38,971 nt of DNA from Sphingobacteriales bacterium. GTDB lineage: Bacteria > Bacteroidota > Bacteroidia > UKL13-3. Of the stretch, positions 1-8,226 are shown one piece after another. Numbering within the stretch: position 1 is the first letter of the stretch; each line of letters opens with the position of its first letter. The position numbers and the translations under genes are program-made. The notes beneath the pieces were generated by a model. It was not told the origin of the DNA. It did no database searches and saw nothing but the letters and a program-made list of their open reading frames with translations. The stretch lies in assembly GCA_021298155.1 (NCBI GenBank), contig JAJTEN010000018.1, positions 1 through 38,971 of the forward strand. Reading direction: 5' to 3'.

Positions 1-672
1 GTTTCATTTATTGCAAGTGGCGATCATAGCAATGGATTGGCTGCAATAAGTGCGTATAAAGACTTATACCCTACCAAAAAATTGGGAGTAATTTGGATAG
101 ATGCTCATTCAGACCTACACACACCGTATACTTCTCCCAGTGGAAATCTTCATGGTATGCCATTAGGAGCAGCATTGGGTTTAGACTATAATTCCAAAGT
201 TGAACTCGATAAAGAGGCACAATTAAAATGGAAACAATTGATTCAATTGGGAAACAACAAAATTAGCCCTAAAATTTTGCCGAGTGAGCTCGTTTTTATA
301 GACATTAGAGATATGGAGCCGGAAGAAATGAAAATTATTCAGGATAAAAATATTTTACATTTCATGCCTAAAGATAGAAAAGAGATCGGCATACAATCGA
401 TTATTGAAAAAAGTTTATTACACCTCTCACACTGCGATCATATCTATATTTCTTTCGATGTTGATAGCTTGGATCCAACTATCTCAGCAGGCACAGGAAC
501 CCCTGTTCCGGGTGGTTTATCTAAAGAAGAAGCTAAAAAATTAATTAGCGCATTTTGGAATCAACCAAACGTTTTTGCTTTTGAAATTACAGAGATAAAT
601 CCCTTATTAGATAGAATTAATCCGATGGAAGAAGTAGCAGCTAGTATAATAGCTGAGTGTTTTTCAGTTTAA
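1..672 (+). CDS. Arginase/agmatinase-family (ureohydrolase) protein, 5' end missing
   Basis: The reading frame is open from the first base, so the gene begins outside the window; 223 C-terminal residues remain. Ureohydrolases split arginine or a related guanidino compound to urea at a two-manganese centre. The metal motifs are visible: GDHS (His 9 of the fragment), DAHSD (34-38) and DVDSLDP (Asp 153 and 155), followed by GTGTPVPGGL. The position usually GGDHS reads SGDHS, which keeps the metal His. The stop overlaps the convergent stop of the acyl-CoA reductase gene by three or four bases. The substrate cannot be fixed from this fragment; arginase or formimidoylglutamase are both possible. 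Confidence 0.88.
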   Translation, partial: VSFIASGDHSNGLAAISAYKDLYPTKKLGVIWIDAHSDLHTPYTSPSGNLHGMPLGAALGLDYNSKVELDKEAQLKWKQLIQLGNNKISPKILPSELVFIDIRDMEPEEMKIIQDKNILHFMPKDRKEIGIQSIIEKSLLHLSHCDHIYISFDVDSLDPTISAGTGTPVPGGLSKEEAKKLISAFWNQPNVFAFEITEINPLLDRINPMEEVAASIIAECFSV

Positions 673-1682
673 TCTAGGTTTTTCAAAAACTGAATAACAT
701 CTATCCCATCTGCATAATCTGATAAGGATGGTTGCTGAGATTTTCCAAAAGGAACCATGCCCATATCTGGCATATTACCAACTACACATTGAATATGCTC
801 CTTGTGTAATTCTAAAAAAGTGGTGATATCATCCTTATCCTCGTAAATTGAAAACATAAGCACACTCAAAGGTGAATCTAACGCATCATCTTGTTTTACG
901 ATCAAAAAACCGTTATCGAGATGTAAATCTTGATTCATTAAAAAAAGTGCTTTGTGGTAGGTATAATTATTTGCGTATTTATTGTGATGAATGATATCCT
1001 TGTATTTTTCAAAGGCAAGAAACATAGGTTCTAAGTTGTAACCCTTTGGTACCAATAGCTTAGATACATTGCGACAACCCATACCGAAATACATAAATAC
1101 ATCGTCTGCTAACAAAGAAAGCGCTTCAGGCTGTTCATTTCCAGTTAATACCGCCAAACTTTTTCTATTTTTACGCAATATATTTGGCTTATTTTTAAAG
1201 TAATACTCAAAATATCGATTGCTATTATTACTTCCCGTAGCGATTACGGCATCAAAGTTTTTTAATTGATAATCCTCAGCTAGGCGAATATGATCAGCCA
1301 TTTTAGGTTCTATTTCAATAATTTGTGAAATCACCCATTTCATTAATACCGTATCATCGCTGCTCAACTTTACCAAAGCTTTATGACCACATAACAATAC
1401 CGACAATAAATCGTGAAAACCTACCATAGGAATATTACCTGCCATAATAATAGCAACTGTTTTAGGTTCAGTTGGAGAAGACATTTGGTAAGAATTAAGC
1501 CAATCACCTATACATTCTTCATTTAAAAGGCTTGCCCAAGCAGATATTGCCTTTAATTGCATATCTATCGTGAACCAATTATTAAACAGGTAAGCTTCTT
1601 GTAAATGAGGCATATCTGATGAAACTTGTGATAATCTGTATCCCAATTGGGAAAAAACTCCGACCCTTTGTGTATAATTCAT
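669..1682 (-). CDS. LuxC-type acyl-CoA reductase
   Basis: A 337-residue protein of the acyl-CoA reductase (LuxC) family, part of the aldehyde dehydrogenase superfamily, which reduces acyl-CoA or an acyl-enzyme to a fatty aldehyde with NADPH. Visible are AIIMAGNIPMVGFHD near 77-91, the nucleotide-fold stretch ATGSNNSNRYFEYYF near 148-162, and the likely catalytic Cys203 in GMGCRNVSK. It is shorter than Vibrio LuxC (about 480 residues). No luxE, luxD or luciferase genes are present, so light production is not implied. It is divergent from a dicluster ferredoxin 85 bp away, which could be an electron partner. The substrate is unknown. Confidence 0.85.
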   Translation of the reverse strand: MNYTQRVGVFSQLGYRLSQVSSDMPHLQEAYLFNNWFTIDMQLKAISAWASLLNEECIGDWLNSYQMSSPTEPKTVAIIMAGNIPMVGFHDLLSVLLCGHKALVKLSSDDTVLMKWVISQIIEIEPKMADHIRLAEDYQLKNFDAVIATGSNNSNRYFEYYFKNKPNILRKNRKSLAVLTGNEQPEALSLLADDVFMYFGMGCRNVSKLLVPKGYNLEPMFLAFEKYKDIIHHNKYANNYTYHKALFLMNQDLHLDNGFLIVKQDDALDSPLSVLMFSIYEDKDDITTFLELHKEHIQCVVGNMPDMGMVPFGKSQQPSLSDYADGIDVIQFLKNLD

Positions 1683-1719
1683 ATAATTTAGACTGATTCT
1701 ATTTTTTTGAAAGCGCCAA

Positions 1720-1727
1720 CAAAACTA
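1720..1727 (-). promoter_or_regulatory. Candidate -7 element for the acyl-CoA reductase gene
   Basis: TAGTTTTG on the minus strand matches the Bacteroidota -7 consensus TAnnTTTG and lies 37 bp before the start codon. No TTG sits at the expected -33 spacing, so this is a weak call. Confidence 0.25.
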
Positions 1728-1767
1728 AACTTGCAGTAGTTATCATCCTAAATAAAAATTAAGAAAT

Positions 1768-2112
1768 ATGGCAATTATTATTACTGACGAGTGTATCAAT
1801 TGCGGTGCATGCGAACCAGAATGTCCGAATAACGCAATTTACGAAGCTGGTGCCGAGTGGGCATGGGCTGATGGAAACAACCTGAGTGGAACAATTACAG
1901 TTGATGGAGAAACCATAGATGTAAGTAAACGATTTGCTCCAATTTCGGAGGATACCTACTTTATTGTAACTGGAAAATGTACAGAGTGTGTAGGATTTCA
2001 TGAAGAACCTCAATGCGCTGCTGTATGTCCGGTTGACTGCTGTGTGCCAGATCCAGACCATGTAGAAGCACAAGAAGTGCTTATGGAAAAGAAGAACAGA
2101 ATGCACCTTTAA
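1768..2112 (+). CDS. 2[4Fe-4S] dicluster ferredoxin
   Basis: A 114-residue soluble electron carrier. The first cluster motif is [12 protein letters not shown] (Cys 9, 12, 15, 19). The second is C71-x2-C74-x8-C83-x3-C87-P, the spaced arrangement of Allochromatium-type (Alvin) ferredoxins. The roughly 45 residues between the two motifs are longer than in clostridial ferredoxins. It is divergent from the LuxC-type reductase and followed by a strong terminator, so it is probably transcribed alone. A 118-residue antisense frame covering the same bases is a shadow. Confidence 0.93.
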   Translation: MAIIITDECINCGACEPECPNNAIYEAGAEWAWADGNNLSGTITVDGETIDVSKRFAPISEDTYFIVTGKCTECVGFHEEPQCAAVCPVDCCVPDPDHVEAQEVLMEKKNRMHL

Positions 2113-2113
2113 C

Positions 2114-2147
2114 AAAAAAAGCTATCTCATTGAGGTAGCTTTTTTTT
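2114..2147. terminator. Bidirectional rho-independent terminator
   Basis: A7, then AGCTATCTCA paired with TGAGGTAGCT (one T-G wobble), then T8. The near-symmetrical A and T flanks let it terminate both the ferredoxin transcript (plus) and the SRAP transcript (minus); it overlaps the SRAP stop codon. Confidence 0.85.
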
Positions 2148-2889
2148 ATGAAAATAAATCTCCAAATGCATTTGGAATTGGATACAATACGGCCGGCACA
2201 TTGCTAGACTCATTATTACCTTGAATTATATGAGTAATGGGATAAGCATCCATTTCATTTGAAGGATAAGCGGAAAGCATTGCTGCAATATCGTATTGTG
2301 TTAAATTGGGGTCGAGCCATTTTTTTTCAAATTCAGTAGGCACAATACACGGCATTCGTTTTTTACTATTATGGATCCGCTGCATGAGTTCATTCGCTTC
2401 GCAAGTAATAATTGAAAATGTTTCCAAAATTTGTTGCGTTGCAGGGTTTCTCCATGCAGAATAAATACCTGCCAAGGAGAAAATAGGTTTTTTAGGTAAA
2501 TGAATATGGTGTGGAACTTTATGATTAGCTCCTCTTGTTTGCCACTCAAAAAAACCAGTAACTGGAATAAGGCATCTTTGATTATAAATACTGGATTTAA
2601 ATGATGGTTTTTCAAAAATTGTCTCACATTTCGCATTTAAGGTATTAACTCTCAATTGCATGGCTTTATCAGTATTATTTACCCAAGATGGAATTAATCC
2701 CCAATGAAATAGTGAAATACTATTTTTCATGCTTAGGATTGGAAGTTTTGGAAAAGCAAATCCATTGAGATGATAGCCAATAATACTTTCTTTCGACTCA
2801 AAAGAAGGAAATACGTCGCCATCAAAAGGCTTTTGATAATAATCTTCTACATTCTGAATGGTGCTTGCAACCGATGCGTGATAACACAT
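2146..2889 (-). CDS. SRAP-domain protein (HMCES/YedK family, abasic-site shield)
   Basis: A 247-residue SOS-response-associated peptidase (SRAP) family protein. Family members form a thiazolidine crosslink between Cys2 and abasic sites in single-stranded DNA. I start it at the ATG giving MCYHAS because Cys2 must become N-terminal after Met removal; an upstream GTG two codons earlier would give MCMCYH and bury the Cys. Other family motifs are RCLIPVTGFFEW, with the active-site Glu, and HNSKKRMPCIVP, with the active-site His. It is a single gene between a terminator and a divergent glycosyltransferase. Confidence 0.92.
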   Translation of the reverse strand: MCYHASVASTIQNVEDYYQKPFDGDVFPSFESKESIIGYHLNGFAFPKLPILSMKNSISLFHWGLIPSWVNNTDKAMQLRVNTLNAKCETIFEKPSFKSSIYNQRCLIPVTGFFEWQTRGANHKVPHHIHLPKKPIFSLAGIYSAWRNPATQQILETFSIITCEANELMQRIHNSKKRMPCIVPTEFEKKWLDPNLTQYDIAAMLSAYPSNEMDAYPITHIIQGNNESSNVPAVLYPIPNAFGDLFS

Positions 2890-2990
2890 ACACACTACTT
2901 ATTTTAAATGCAGATATAGAATTTATATTAATTACATACAAATAAAAGTAGGATAATACTTTTTTTGCCAAAGAGATTTATTATTGCTCT

Positions 2991-4109
2991 ATGAAAATTG
3001 TTGTGAATACCCGATCCCTGATTGTTAATAAATTGGATGGCATTGGATGGTTTACCTATCAAACTTTGAAACGCATTTCGCAAAATCATCCTGAACACGA
3101 ATTTATTTTTTTATTTGACCGACCATACGATTCACAATTTATTTTTTCAAATAATGTGAGGCCGATTGTGCTTTTCCCGCCAGCGCGACATCCTTTTTTG
3201 TACTTGATTTACTACGAATTTTCAGTCAGAAAAATACTTCATAAAATTAAACCAGATGTATTTCTTAGCACAGATGGCATCTTATCATTGGGCGCTAAAA
3301 CAAAGCAAATAGCAGTTATTCACGATATCAATTTTTTTCATTATCCTCAGGATTTGACATTTTTTTACCGCATTTATTATAATTTTTTGATGCCTAAGTT
3401 TGCTAAAAAAGCAAGCAAAATTGTTACCGTTTCAAATTTTAGCAAATTAGATTTGGTTCAAACCTATGGAATGTTACCAAGTAAAATCGAAGTGATTTAC
3501 AATGGAATAAACGAGGGCTATACAGAAATTAACGAGGAAGTAAAGCAGAAAACAAAATTAAAATTTAGCTCAGGAAAAGAATATTTCCTTTTTGTTGGCT
3601 CTATGAGTCCACGTAAAAATTTAGTTCGACTCATTTCTGCTTTTGCTAAGTTTAAGCAAAAAACCCAATCAGATTTTAAATTAATTTTGGCAGGTGGAAG
3701 TTTTTGGGGTGAGCAGGAAATAGCCAATGAAATAAGAAAACATCAATTAGACAAAGAAGTACTTTTTACGGGAAGGGTTTCTCAAGAAGACCTTCAACTT
3801 GTTATGGGTTCAGCATTTGCATTAACCTTTGTAAGTTATTTTGAAGGCTTTGGAATACCGCTTGTTGAAGCAATGGCTTCTGGCGTTCCAATAGTTTGCA
3901 GTAAAGACAGTTGTATGCCAGAAATAGCTGGAGAAGCTGCCTTGTATGTGGATGCATTTGACGCGAATAACATAGCTAGCGGACTCATTTCGATGTATGA
4001 AGATAGTGAATTAAGAAAACGTTTAATAGAAGCGGGAAGAAAGCAACGCCTATATTTTTCTTGGGATATTGCTGCACAAAAACTTTGGAATGTTATTGAA
4101 CACATTTAA
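2991..4109 (+). CDS. GT4-family glycosyltransferase
   Basis: A 372-residue cytoplasmic or membrane-associated retaining glycosyltransferase (GT-B fold, Glycos_transf_1). The C-terminal half has FVGSMSPRKNLVRLISAF near 201-218 and the donor-binding E-x7-E motif EGFGIPLVE (Glu285 and Glu293), then AMASGVPIVCS. The N-terminal half begins VVNTRSLIVNKLDGIGWFTYQ, as in mannosyltransferase-like GT4 enzymes. No polysaccharide genes flank it, so neither the sugar nor the acceptor can be given. The 100-bp gap upstream is AT-rich and holds no clear promoter for it. Confidence 0.88.
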   Translation: MKIVVNTRSLIVNKLDGIGWFTYQTLKRISQNHPEHEFIFLFDRPYDSQFIFSNNVRPIVLFPPARHPFLYLIYYEFSVRKILHKIKPDVFLSTDGILSLGAKTKQIAVIHDINFFHYPQDLTFFYRIYYNFLMPKFAKKASKIVTVSNFSKLDLVQTYGMLPSKIEVIYNGINEGYTEINEEVKQKTKLKFSSGKEYFLFVGSMSPRKNLVRLISAFAKFKQKTQSDFKLILAGGSFWGEQEIANEIRKHQLDKEVLFTGRVSQEDLQLVMGSAFALTFVSYFEGFGIPLVEAMASGVPIVCSKDSCMPEIAGEAALYVDAFDANNIASGLISMYEDSELRKRLIEAGRKQRLYFSWDIAAQKLWNVIEHI

Positions 4110-4127
4110 TCTAATTTGGTAATTTTG
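4096..4127 (+). promoter_or_regulatory. Candidate trpS promoter
   Basis: TTG (4096-4098), 21 bp, then TAATTTTG (4120-4127), an exact TAnnTTTG. The -33 element lies inside the end of the glycosyltransferase gene. It predicts a leader of about 35 nt before the trpS start. Confidence 0.45.
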
Positions 4128-4168
4128 AGTAAGATTTTCCTTGAAAATTTTGTTAATTCGCAAGCAAT

Positions 4169-5170
4169 ATGAGCAAAGAAATTATAGTAAGTGGGATAAG
4201 GCCAACTGGCAATTTGCATTTGGGAAATTATTTAGGAGCGGTTAGCAATTTTGTTAAAATGCAATATGAGCACAACTGTTATTTTTTCATTGCAGATTAT
4301 CACAGTTTAACCACACATCCAAACCCAGCCGATTTACATAATAATGTTAAACAAGTTTTGGTAGAATATCTAGCATGTGGACTAGATCCAGAGGCTTGTA
4401 CGCTTTATATACAAAGTGATTTGCCGCAAATACCCGAGCTTTATATGATGTTAAATATGCATGCCAACCTGGGTGAGTTAGAGCGTGTAGCTTCCTTTAA
4501 AGAAAAAGCCAGAACGCAACCCAATAATATTAATGCCGGCTTACTAACCTACCCAGTTTTAATGGCGGCAGACATCATCATTCACAAAGCCACTAAAGTG
4601 CCTGTTGGTAAAGACCAAGAGCAACACTTAGAAATGGCAAGAACCTTCGGCAATCGATTTAATCGTGTATATCAAAAAGAAATTTTTCCTGAACCATATG
4701 CATTTAATTACGGGCAAGAATTGGTAAAAATTCCTGGACTTCAAGGCGGTGGAAAAATGAGTAAAAGTGATGGTGATGGAAATGTGATAAACTTGATTGA
4801 TACGCCAGTAATTATCAGAAAGAAAATGAGCCGAGCGGTTACAGATACAGGTCCAACAGAACCCAATACACAGCCTAGTGCAGCTGTTCAGAACCTATTT
4901 GATATTATGAAATTAGTTTCTACAGCTGATAAACTGGAACATTACAAGAACCTATATGCTAATTGCGCGATTAGATATGGCGATTTCAAGAAAGATTTGG
5001 CGGAAGACATGCTAAACTTTTTACAACCCATTAGAGAGAAAATTATTGATATTCAACGCAATGAAATGCTATTGAGAAAAGTTGCTCAAATTGGAAAAGA
5101 AAAAGCCAATGAAAGTGCAAACAAAACCATACAAGAATGCAGGCAAGCCATTGGTTTTAAATCGTTTTAG
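4169..5170 (+). CDS. trpS: Tryptophanyl-tRNA synthetase
   Basis: A class I aminoacyl-tRNA synthetase of 333 residues, the usual bacterial length, charging tRNA-Trp. The HIGH-equivalent motif is GNLHLGNYLG (14-23) and the KMSKS loop is GGKMSKSDGDGN (KMSKS at 196-200). The tryptophan-pocket region NINAGLLTYPVLMAADI near 120-136 is typical. It has its own candidate promoter inside the preceding gene. No T-box or trp leader is visible. Confidence 0.97.
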   Translation: MSKEIIVSGIRPTGNLHLGNYLGAVSNFVKMQYEHNCYFFIADYHSLTTHPNPADLHNNVKQVLVEYLACGLDPEACTLYIQSDLPQIPELYMMLNMHANLGELERVASFKEKARTQPNNINAGLLTYPVLMAADIIIHKATKVPVGKDQEQHLEMARTFGNRFNRVYQKEIFPEPYAFNYGQELVKIPGLQGGGKMSKSDGDGNVINLIDTPVIIRKKMSRAVTDTGPTEPNTQPSAAVQNLFDIMKLVSTADKLEHYKNLYANCAIRYGDFKKDLAEDMLNFLQPIREKIIDIQRNEMLLRKVAQIGKEKANESANKTIQECRQAIGFKSF

Positions 5171-5202
5171 AATAGTAATTTTTTAATACACCAAGCTCCT
5201 AT

Positions 5203-6477
5203 TTAGGTTTTTTGTTTCTTTTTTTGAGCTGAGGGAAACAAAACATTATTTAAAATCAACCTGTAACCAGGTGAATTTGGGTGAAGATTTAGATCTGTTG
5301 GAGGTTCGCCTACTTGGTGCTGATAATCCTCTGGATCATGTCCGCCATAGAATGTCCATGTTCCTTTTCCAACTGTACCATGTATATAACGGGCTTCATT
5401 TAGAGATTTGTTTTCACCCAAAACAAGTACATCACTTTTTATGAAAGGCCTTCTAAACGCAGTTGTTTGACCCCAAAAGCCCTTTACAGTATTGGTATGA
5501 TTTTGATTTAACATAGCAGGCAGCATATCCCATTTAGCACTAAATTCAAATAAAGTAAAAACATCATTATCCTCTGTAACTGGCCTTGTTCCTTGCATGG
5601 CGTCTATATAACTATGCTCATAAACCATTGGATCATAGTATAGTTTATAATCTTTAAAGGCAAAACCCTTACTAAAATCTAATTTTTTATCCGCCCCCCA
5701 ATCGGCCGCATCACCATCAAAAACCTGCTCCACAATATCAAATCCATCTGCAGCCAGAGCAATATCATAGGTATCGGTTGCGCTGCACATGGCAAACATA
5801 AAACCTCCACCAATTACATAATCCCTTATTTTTTTGGCAACGGCGAGTTTCAATTCCGACACTTTAGAGAAGCCATGTTTTGCCGCCATCGCTTCATTTT
5901 CTTTTACCTCTGCCTGGTACCATGCGGCACGAGAAAAATTGGAGTAAAATTTCCCAAATTGCCCAGTAAAATCTTCATGATGCACATGCAACCAATCATA
6001 TAAACTTAATTTACCTGTAAGCAATTCATCATCATAAACCACATCATATGGAATTTCGGCATAGGTTAAAACTAATGTAACGGCATCATCCCAAGGCTGT
6101 TTAGTTTTTGGTGAATAAACTGCAATTTTAGGAGCTTTTAACAAACGTACCATTTCCATATTTACATCGGGCTTGGCTATTTCTGTAAGGATTTCGCTTA
6201 CCTGGCCCTCGCTAATTATCTCGTAACTAATGCCCCTTATTTTACATTCCTTTTCAATTAAATCTGCATAGGCAATCATAAAACTACCACCTCGATAATT
6301 AAGCAACCAATTTACTTCCAAATCTTTTTTAAGCACCCAATAAGATAATCCATAGGCTTTCAAATGGTTTTTCTGAGTAGCATCCATGGGAATTAATAAA
6401 CGAATAGCATTTGCATGTAATGTGAATAAACTCACAAAAACCAAAATGAACTTAGCTCTTTTCATTTTCTTATTCAT
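5203..6477 (-). CDS. Secreted GATase1-like protein, often mislabelled asparagine synthetase B
   Basis: A 424-residue exported protein. MKRAKFILVFVSLFTLHANA looks like a signal peptide cleaved near residue 24. I place the start at the ATG that overlaps the DUF2520 stop by eight bases; an ATG four codons later is equally good. From about residue 115 the protein resembles a class I glutamine-amidotransferase-like fold. Cys231 lies in GGGFMFAMCSATDTYD, like a nucleophile elbow, and His380 in TFYGGHDPED. Similar Bacteroidota proteins often carry the database name asparagine synthetase B, but I see no N-terminal Cys nucleophile and no SGGxDS pyrophosphatase loop. The true activity is unknown. Confidence 0.7.
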   Translation of the reverse strand: MNKKMKRAKFILVFVSLFTLHANAIRLLIPMDATQKNHLKAYGLSYWVLKKDLEVNWLLNYRGGSFMIAYADLIEKECKIRGISYEIISEGQVSEILTEIAKPDVNMEMVRLLKAPKIAVYSPKTKQPWDDAVTLVLTYAEIPYDVVYDDELLTGKLSLYDWLHVHHEDFTGQFGKFYSNFSRAAWYQAEVKENEAMAAKHGFSKVSELKLAVAKKIRDYVIGGGFMFAMCSATDTYDIALAADGFDIVEQVFDGDAADWGADKKLDFSKGFAFKDYKLYYDPMVYEHSYIDAMQGTRPVTEDNDVFTLFEFSAKWDMLPAMLNQNHTNTVKGFWGQTTAFRRPFIKSDVLVLGENKSLNEARYIHGTVGKGTWTFYGGHDPEDYQHQVGEPPTDLNLHPNSPGYRLILNNVLFPSAQKKKQKT

Positions 6478-7243
6478 TACTATTATCTTTATGTTCAATA
6501 ATACTCCGGCTTAAAACATCATAAATATGTAACAGTGGTAAATTTTCTGCTAATGCTTTTTTATGCATATCAATCGTAGCTATATCATTTCTTATGGCTG
6601 GGCCGGTTTGGGCATAACGCGGCTCCATATAATTTATTTTGTTTACCGTTTCTTCGATGAGTGGCTTAAGCAAATCAAAAGAAATTGATTTAGATTCTAA
6701 AAATGCGGCGGCCAGCGCAAATAAATGGTTTGAAAAATTATTTACCAAAACAGCGGCTAAATGTAAACTTTGTCTTTGATCTTGAGTTACAATTTGCACC
6801 TTCCTACTTATTCTATCTGCCAAGGCCTCTAAAATTCTACTATCTTCCTCTGAACTGGCTTCAATACAAATTGGAATATTTTTAAAATCAACCATATTGT
6901 TTTCACTAAAGCTTTGTATTGGCCAAAATGAACCATAATGGGTGTGGTTTTGTAAAACACTTATGGGCATCATTCCAGAGCAATGAACAAGCAAACCATG
7001 CACCTTTACCTGTTCACTAATGAGCTTTATAACCTGATCAGAAACAGTCAAAAAATACACGTCGCACTGCGCAGGAATCTTAGATAGATCTGAATAAGCT
7101 GGTATTTGATATTTCGCAGCAAATGAATTTACCTTGGCTATATCTCTCCCATAAACACCTGCTATTTGAACATCTGTTTTTAGAAAGGCCTGAACCAAAT
7201 GATGGGCTATTTTTCCATTGCCAATAATAAAAACACTAAGCAT
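6470..7243 (-). CDS. Rossmann-like and DUF2520 domain protein
   Basis: A 257-residue protein. It begins with an NAD(P)-binding Rossmann fold, MLSVFIIGNGKIAHHLVQAF, with the GNGKIA dinucleotide loop at 8-13 and a second-strand end at VYGRD. The C-terminal half (about 125-250) is a helical DUF2520 domain, with QSLHLAAVLVNNFSNHLFALA as its typical helix. It resembles short 3-hydroxyisobutyrate or pyrroline-carboxylate reductase-like enzymes, but the substrate is unknown. It is the first gene of a pair with the secreted GATase1-like protein, whose start overlaps its stop. Confidence 0.83.
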   Translation of the reverse strand: MLSVFIIGNGKIAHHLVQAFLKTDVQIAGVYGRDIAKVNSFAAKYQIPAYSDLSKIPAQCDVYFLTVSDQVIKLISEQVKVHGLLVHCSGMMPISVLQNHTHYGSFWPIQSFSENNMVDFKNIPICIEASSEEDSRILEALADRISRKVQIVTQDQRQSLHLAAVLVNNFSNHLFALAAAFLESKSISFDLLKPLIEETVNKINYMEPRYAQTGPAIRNDIATIDMHKKALAENLPLLHIYDVLSRSIIEHKDNSNE

Positions 7244-7261
7244 TGTTGTTTCCTTTCATTC

Positions 7262-7291
7262 TTGCCAAATATACTTATTTTAGTACTTTCG
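7262..7291 (+). promoter_or_regulatory. Candidate promoter of the TSP3/OmpA-like gene
   Basis: TTG (7262-7264), 19 bp, TACTTTCG (7284-7291), one mismatch from TAnnTTTG. The perfect palindrome TTCGTACGAA (7288-7297) overlaps the -7 and start region and could be an operator. Confidence 0.38.
7266..7273 (-). promoter_or_regulatory. Candidate -7 element for the DUF2520 gene
   Basis: TATATTTG on the minus strand, 22 bp before the DUF2520 start. It interleaves with the divergent plus-strand promoter. The expected -33 position reads TTC rather than TTG. Confidence 0.3.
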
Positions 7292-7309
7292 TACGAACCA
7301 AATTTTAAC

Positions 7310-8200
7310 ATGAAATTTCTTTTTACCTATATCTTCCTTTTAACCATCTCTACAGGCCTATTTGCTCAAATAAAAGAAAAAAATAAGTCTAGGATCGAAT
7401 TAAGAGATAGTGACCAAGATGGTGTGATAGATAGTAAAGATAATTGTCCAGAAACGCCACCAAACACCATCGTTGATTCTTTTGGATGTGTGAGTAAAAC
7501 AGTAAATCAGTTAGATTCTGACAAAGATGGTATTCCAGATTATCAAGATTCTTGTGCCCAATTACCAGGCATTGCAAACCTACAAGGTTGTCCAGATTAT
7601 GATGGTGATGGAATAGCTGATCCATTCGATAAATGTCCGAAACAGGCAGGAACAATTGCATTAGCAGGTTGTCCAGATAGAGACAATGATGGTATTTCAG
7701 ATGAAGATGATAAATGTCCAGATGCTTTTGGACTTTCCTACCTATCCGGCTGCATGGATAGTGATGGTGATCAAATTGCAGACCAATTAGACGATTGTCC
7801 GAACCGCCAAGGTAAGTTATCTAACAAAGGTTGTCCGGAAATAGATAAAGAACTGAGCAAAATTTTGTTAGAAGCTCAAGTGGCCATACAATTTAGCCCA
7901 GGTAGCTCAAAAATTTCAAGCAAGTCGAGTGTATTTATGCAAAAATTGATTGAGGTTATGCAGAAAAACCAGGATATGAAATTCAGTATTTATTGCTTTA
8001 CCCAAGAAAGCAAAGTCACAAGTAAAAATGACGAATTGGCAATGAATAGAGCTGCAGAAATTGAAGCTTTTTTAATTTCGAAAGGTGTATACTCAAAAAG
8101 ACTGTCATTTAAATCATATCATAAATCTGACAGAACTTTAACGCCAATAAAAGGAATAAATAATCAAACCATTATTGAACCTAAATTCATTAACCCCTAG
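7310..8200 (+). CDS. Thrombospondin type 3 repeat and OmpA-like envelope protein
   Basis: A 296-residue exported protein. The start is the ATG of MKFLFTYIFLLTISTGLFAQ, a clear signal peptide; an upstream frame extension lacks signal features and overlaps the divergent gene. Residues about 30-175 hold five calcium-binding TSP3-type units (DSDQDG, DSDKDG, DYDGDG, DRDNDG, DSDGDQ), each followed by a CP or CV/CA element. The C-terminal 110 residues resemble an OmpA peptidoglycan-binding domain, with IQFSPGSSKIS and NDELAMNRAAEIEAFLISKG. It has no beta-barrel, so it is probably a periplasmic linker between the outer membrane and the wall. Confidence 0.82.
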   Translation: MKFLFTYIFLLTISTGLFAQIKEKNKSRIELRDSDQDGVIDSKDNCPETPPNTIVDSFGCVSKTVNQLDSDKDGIPDYQDSCAQLPGIANLQGCPDYDGDGIADPFDKCPKQAGTIALAGCPDRDNDGISDEDDKCPDAFGLSYLSGCMDSDGDQIADQLDDCPNRQGKLSNKGCPEIDKELSKILLEAQVAIQFSPGSSKISSKSSVFMQKLIEVMQKNQDMKFSIYCFTQESKVTSKNDELAMNRAAEIEAFLISKGVYSKRLSFKSYHKSDRTLTPIKGINNQTIIEPKFINP

Positions 8201-8226
8201 TCAATACGAACTGCAGCTATTAGAGA

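Noticed and set aside
669-1682. Bioluminescence operon
   Set aside because: A LuxC-family gene alone is not evidence of light production; luxA, luxB, luxD and luxE are absent.
1759-2115. A 118-residue minus-strand open frame covering the ferredoxin gene
   Set aside because: It lies exactly antisense to a gene with two intact iron-sulfur motifs, overlaps the terminator, and its residue makeup is cysteine-rich only because of the opposite strand.
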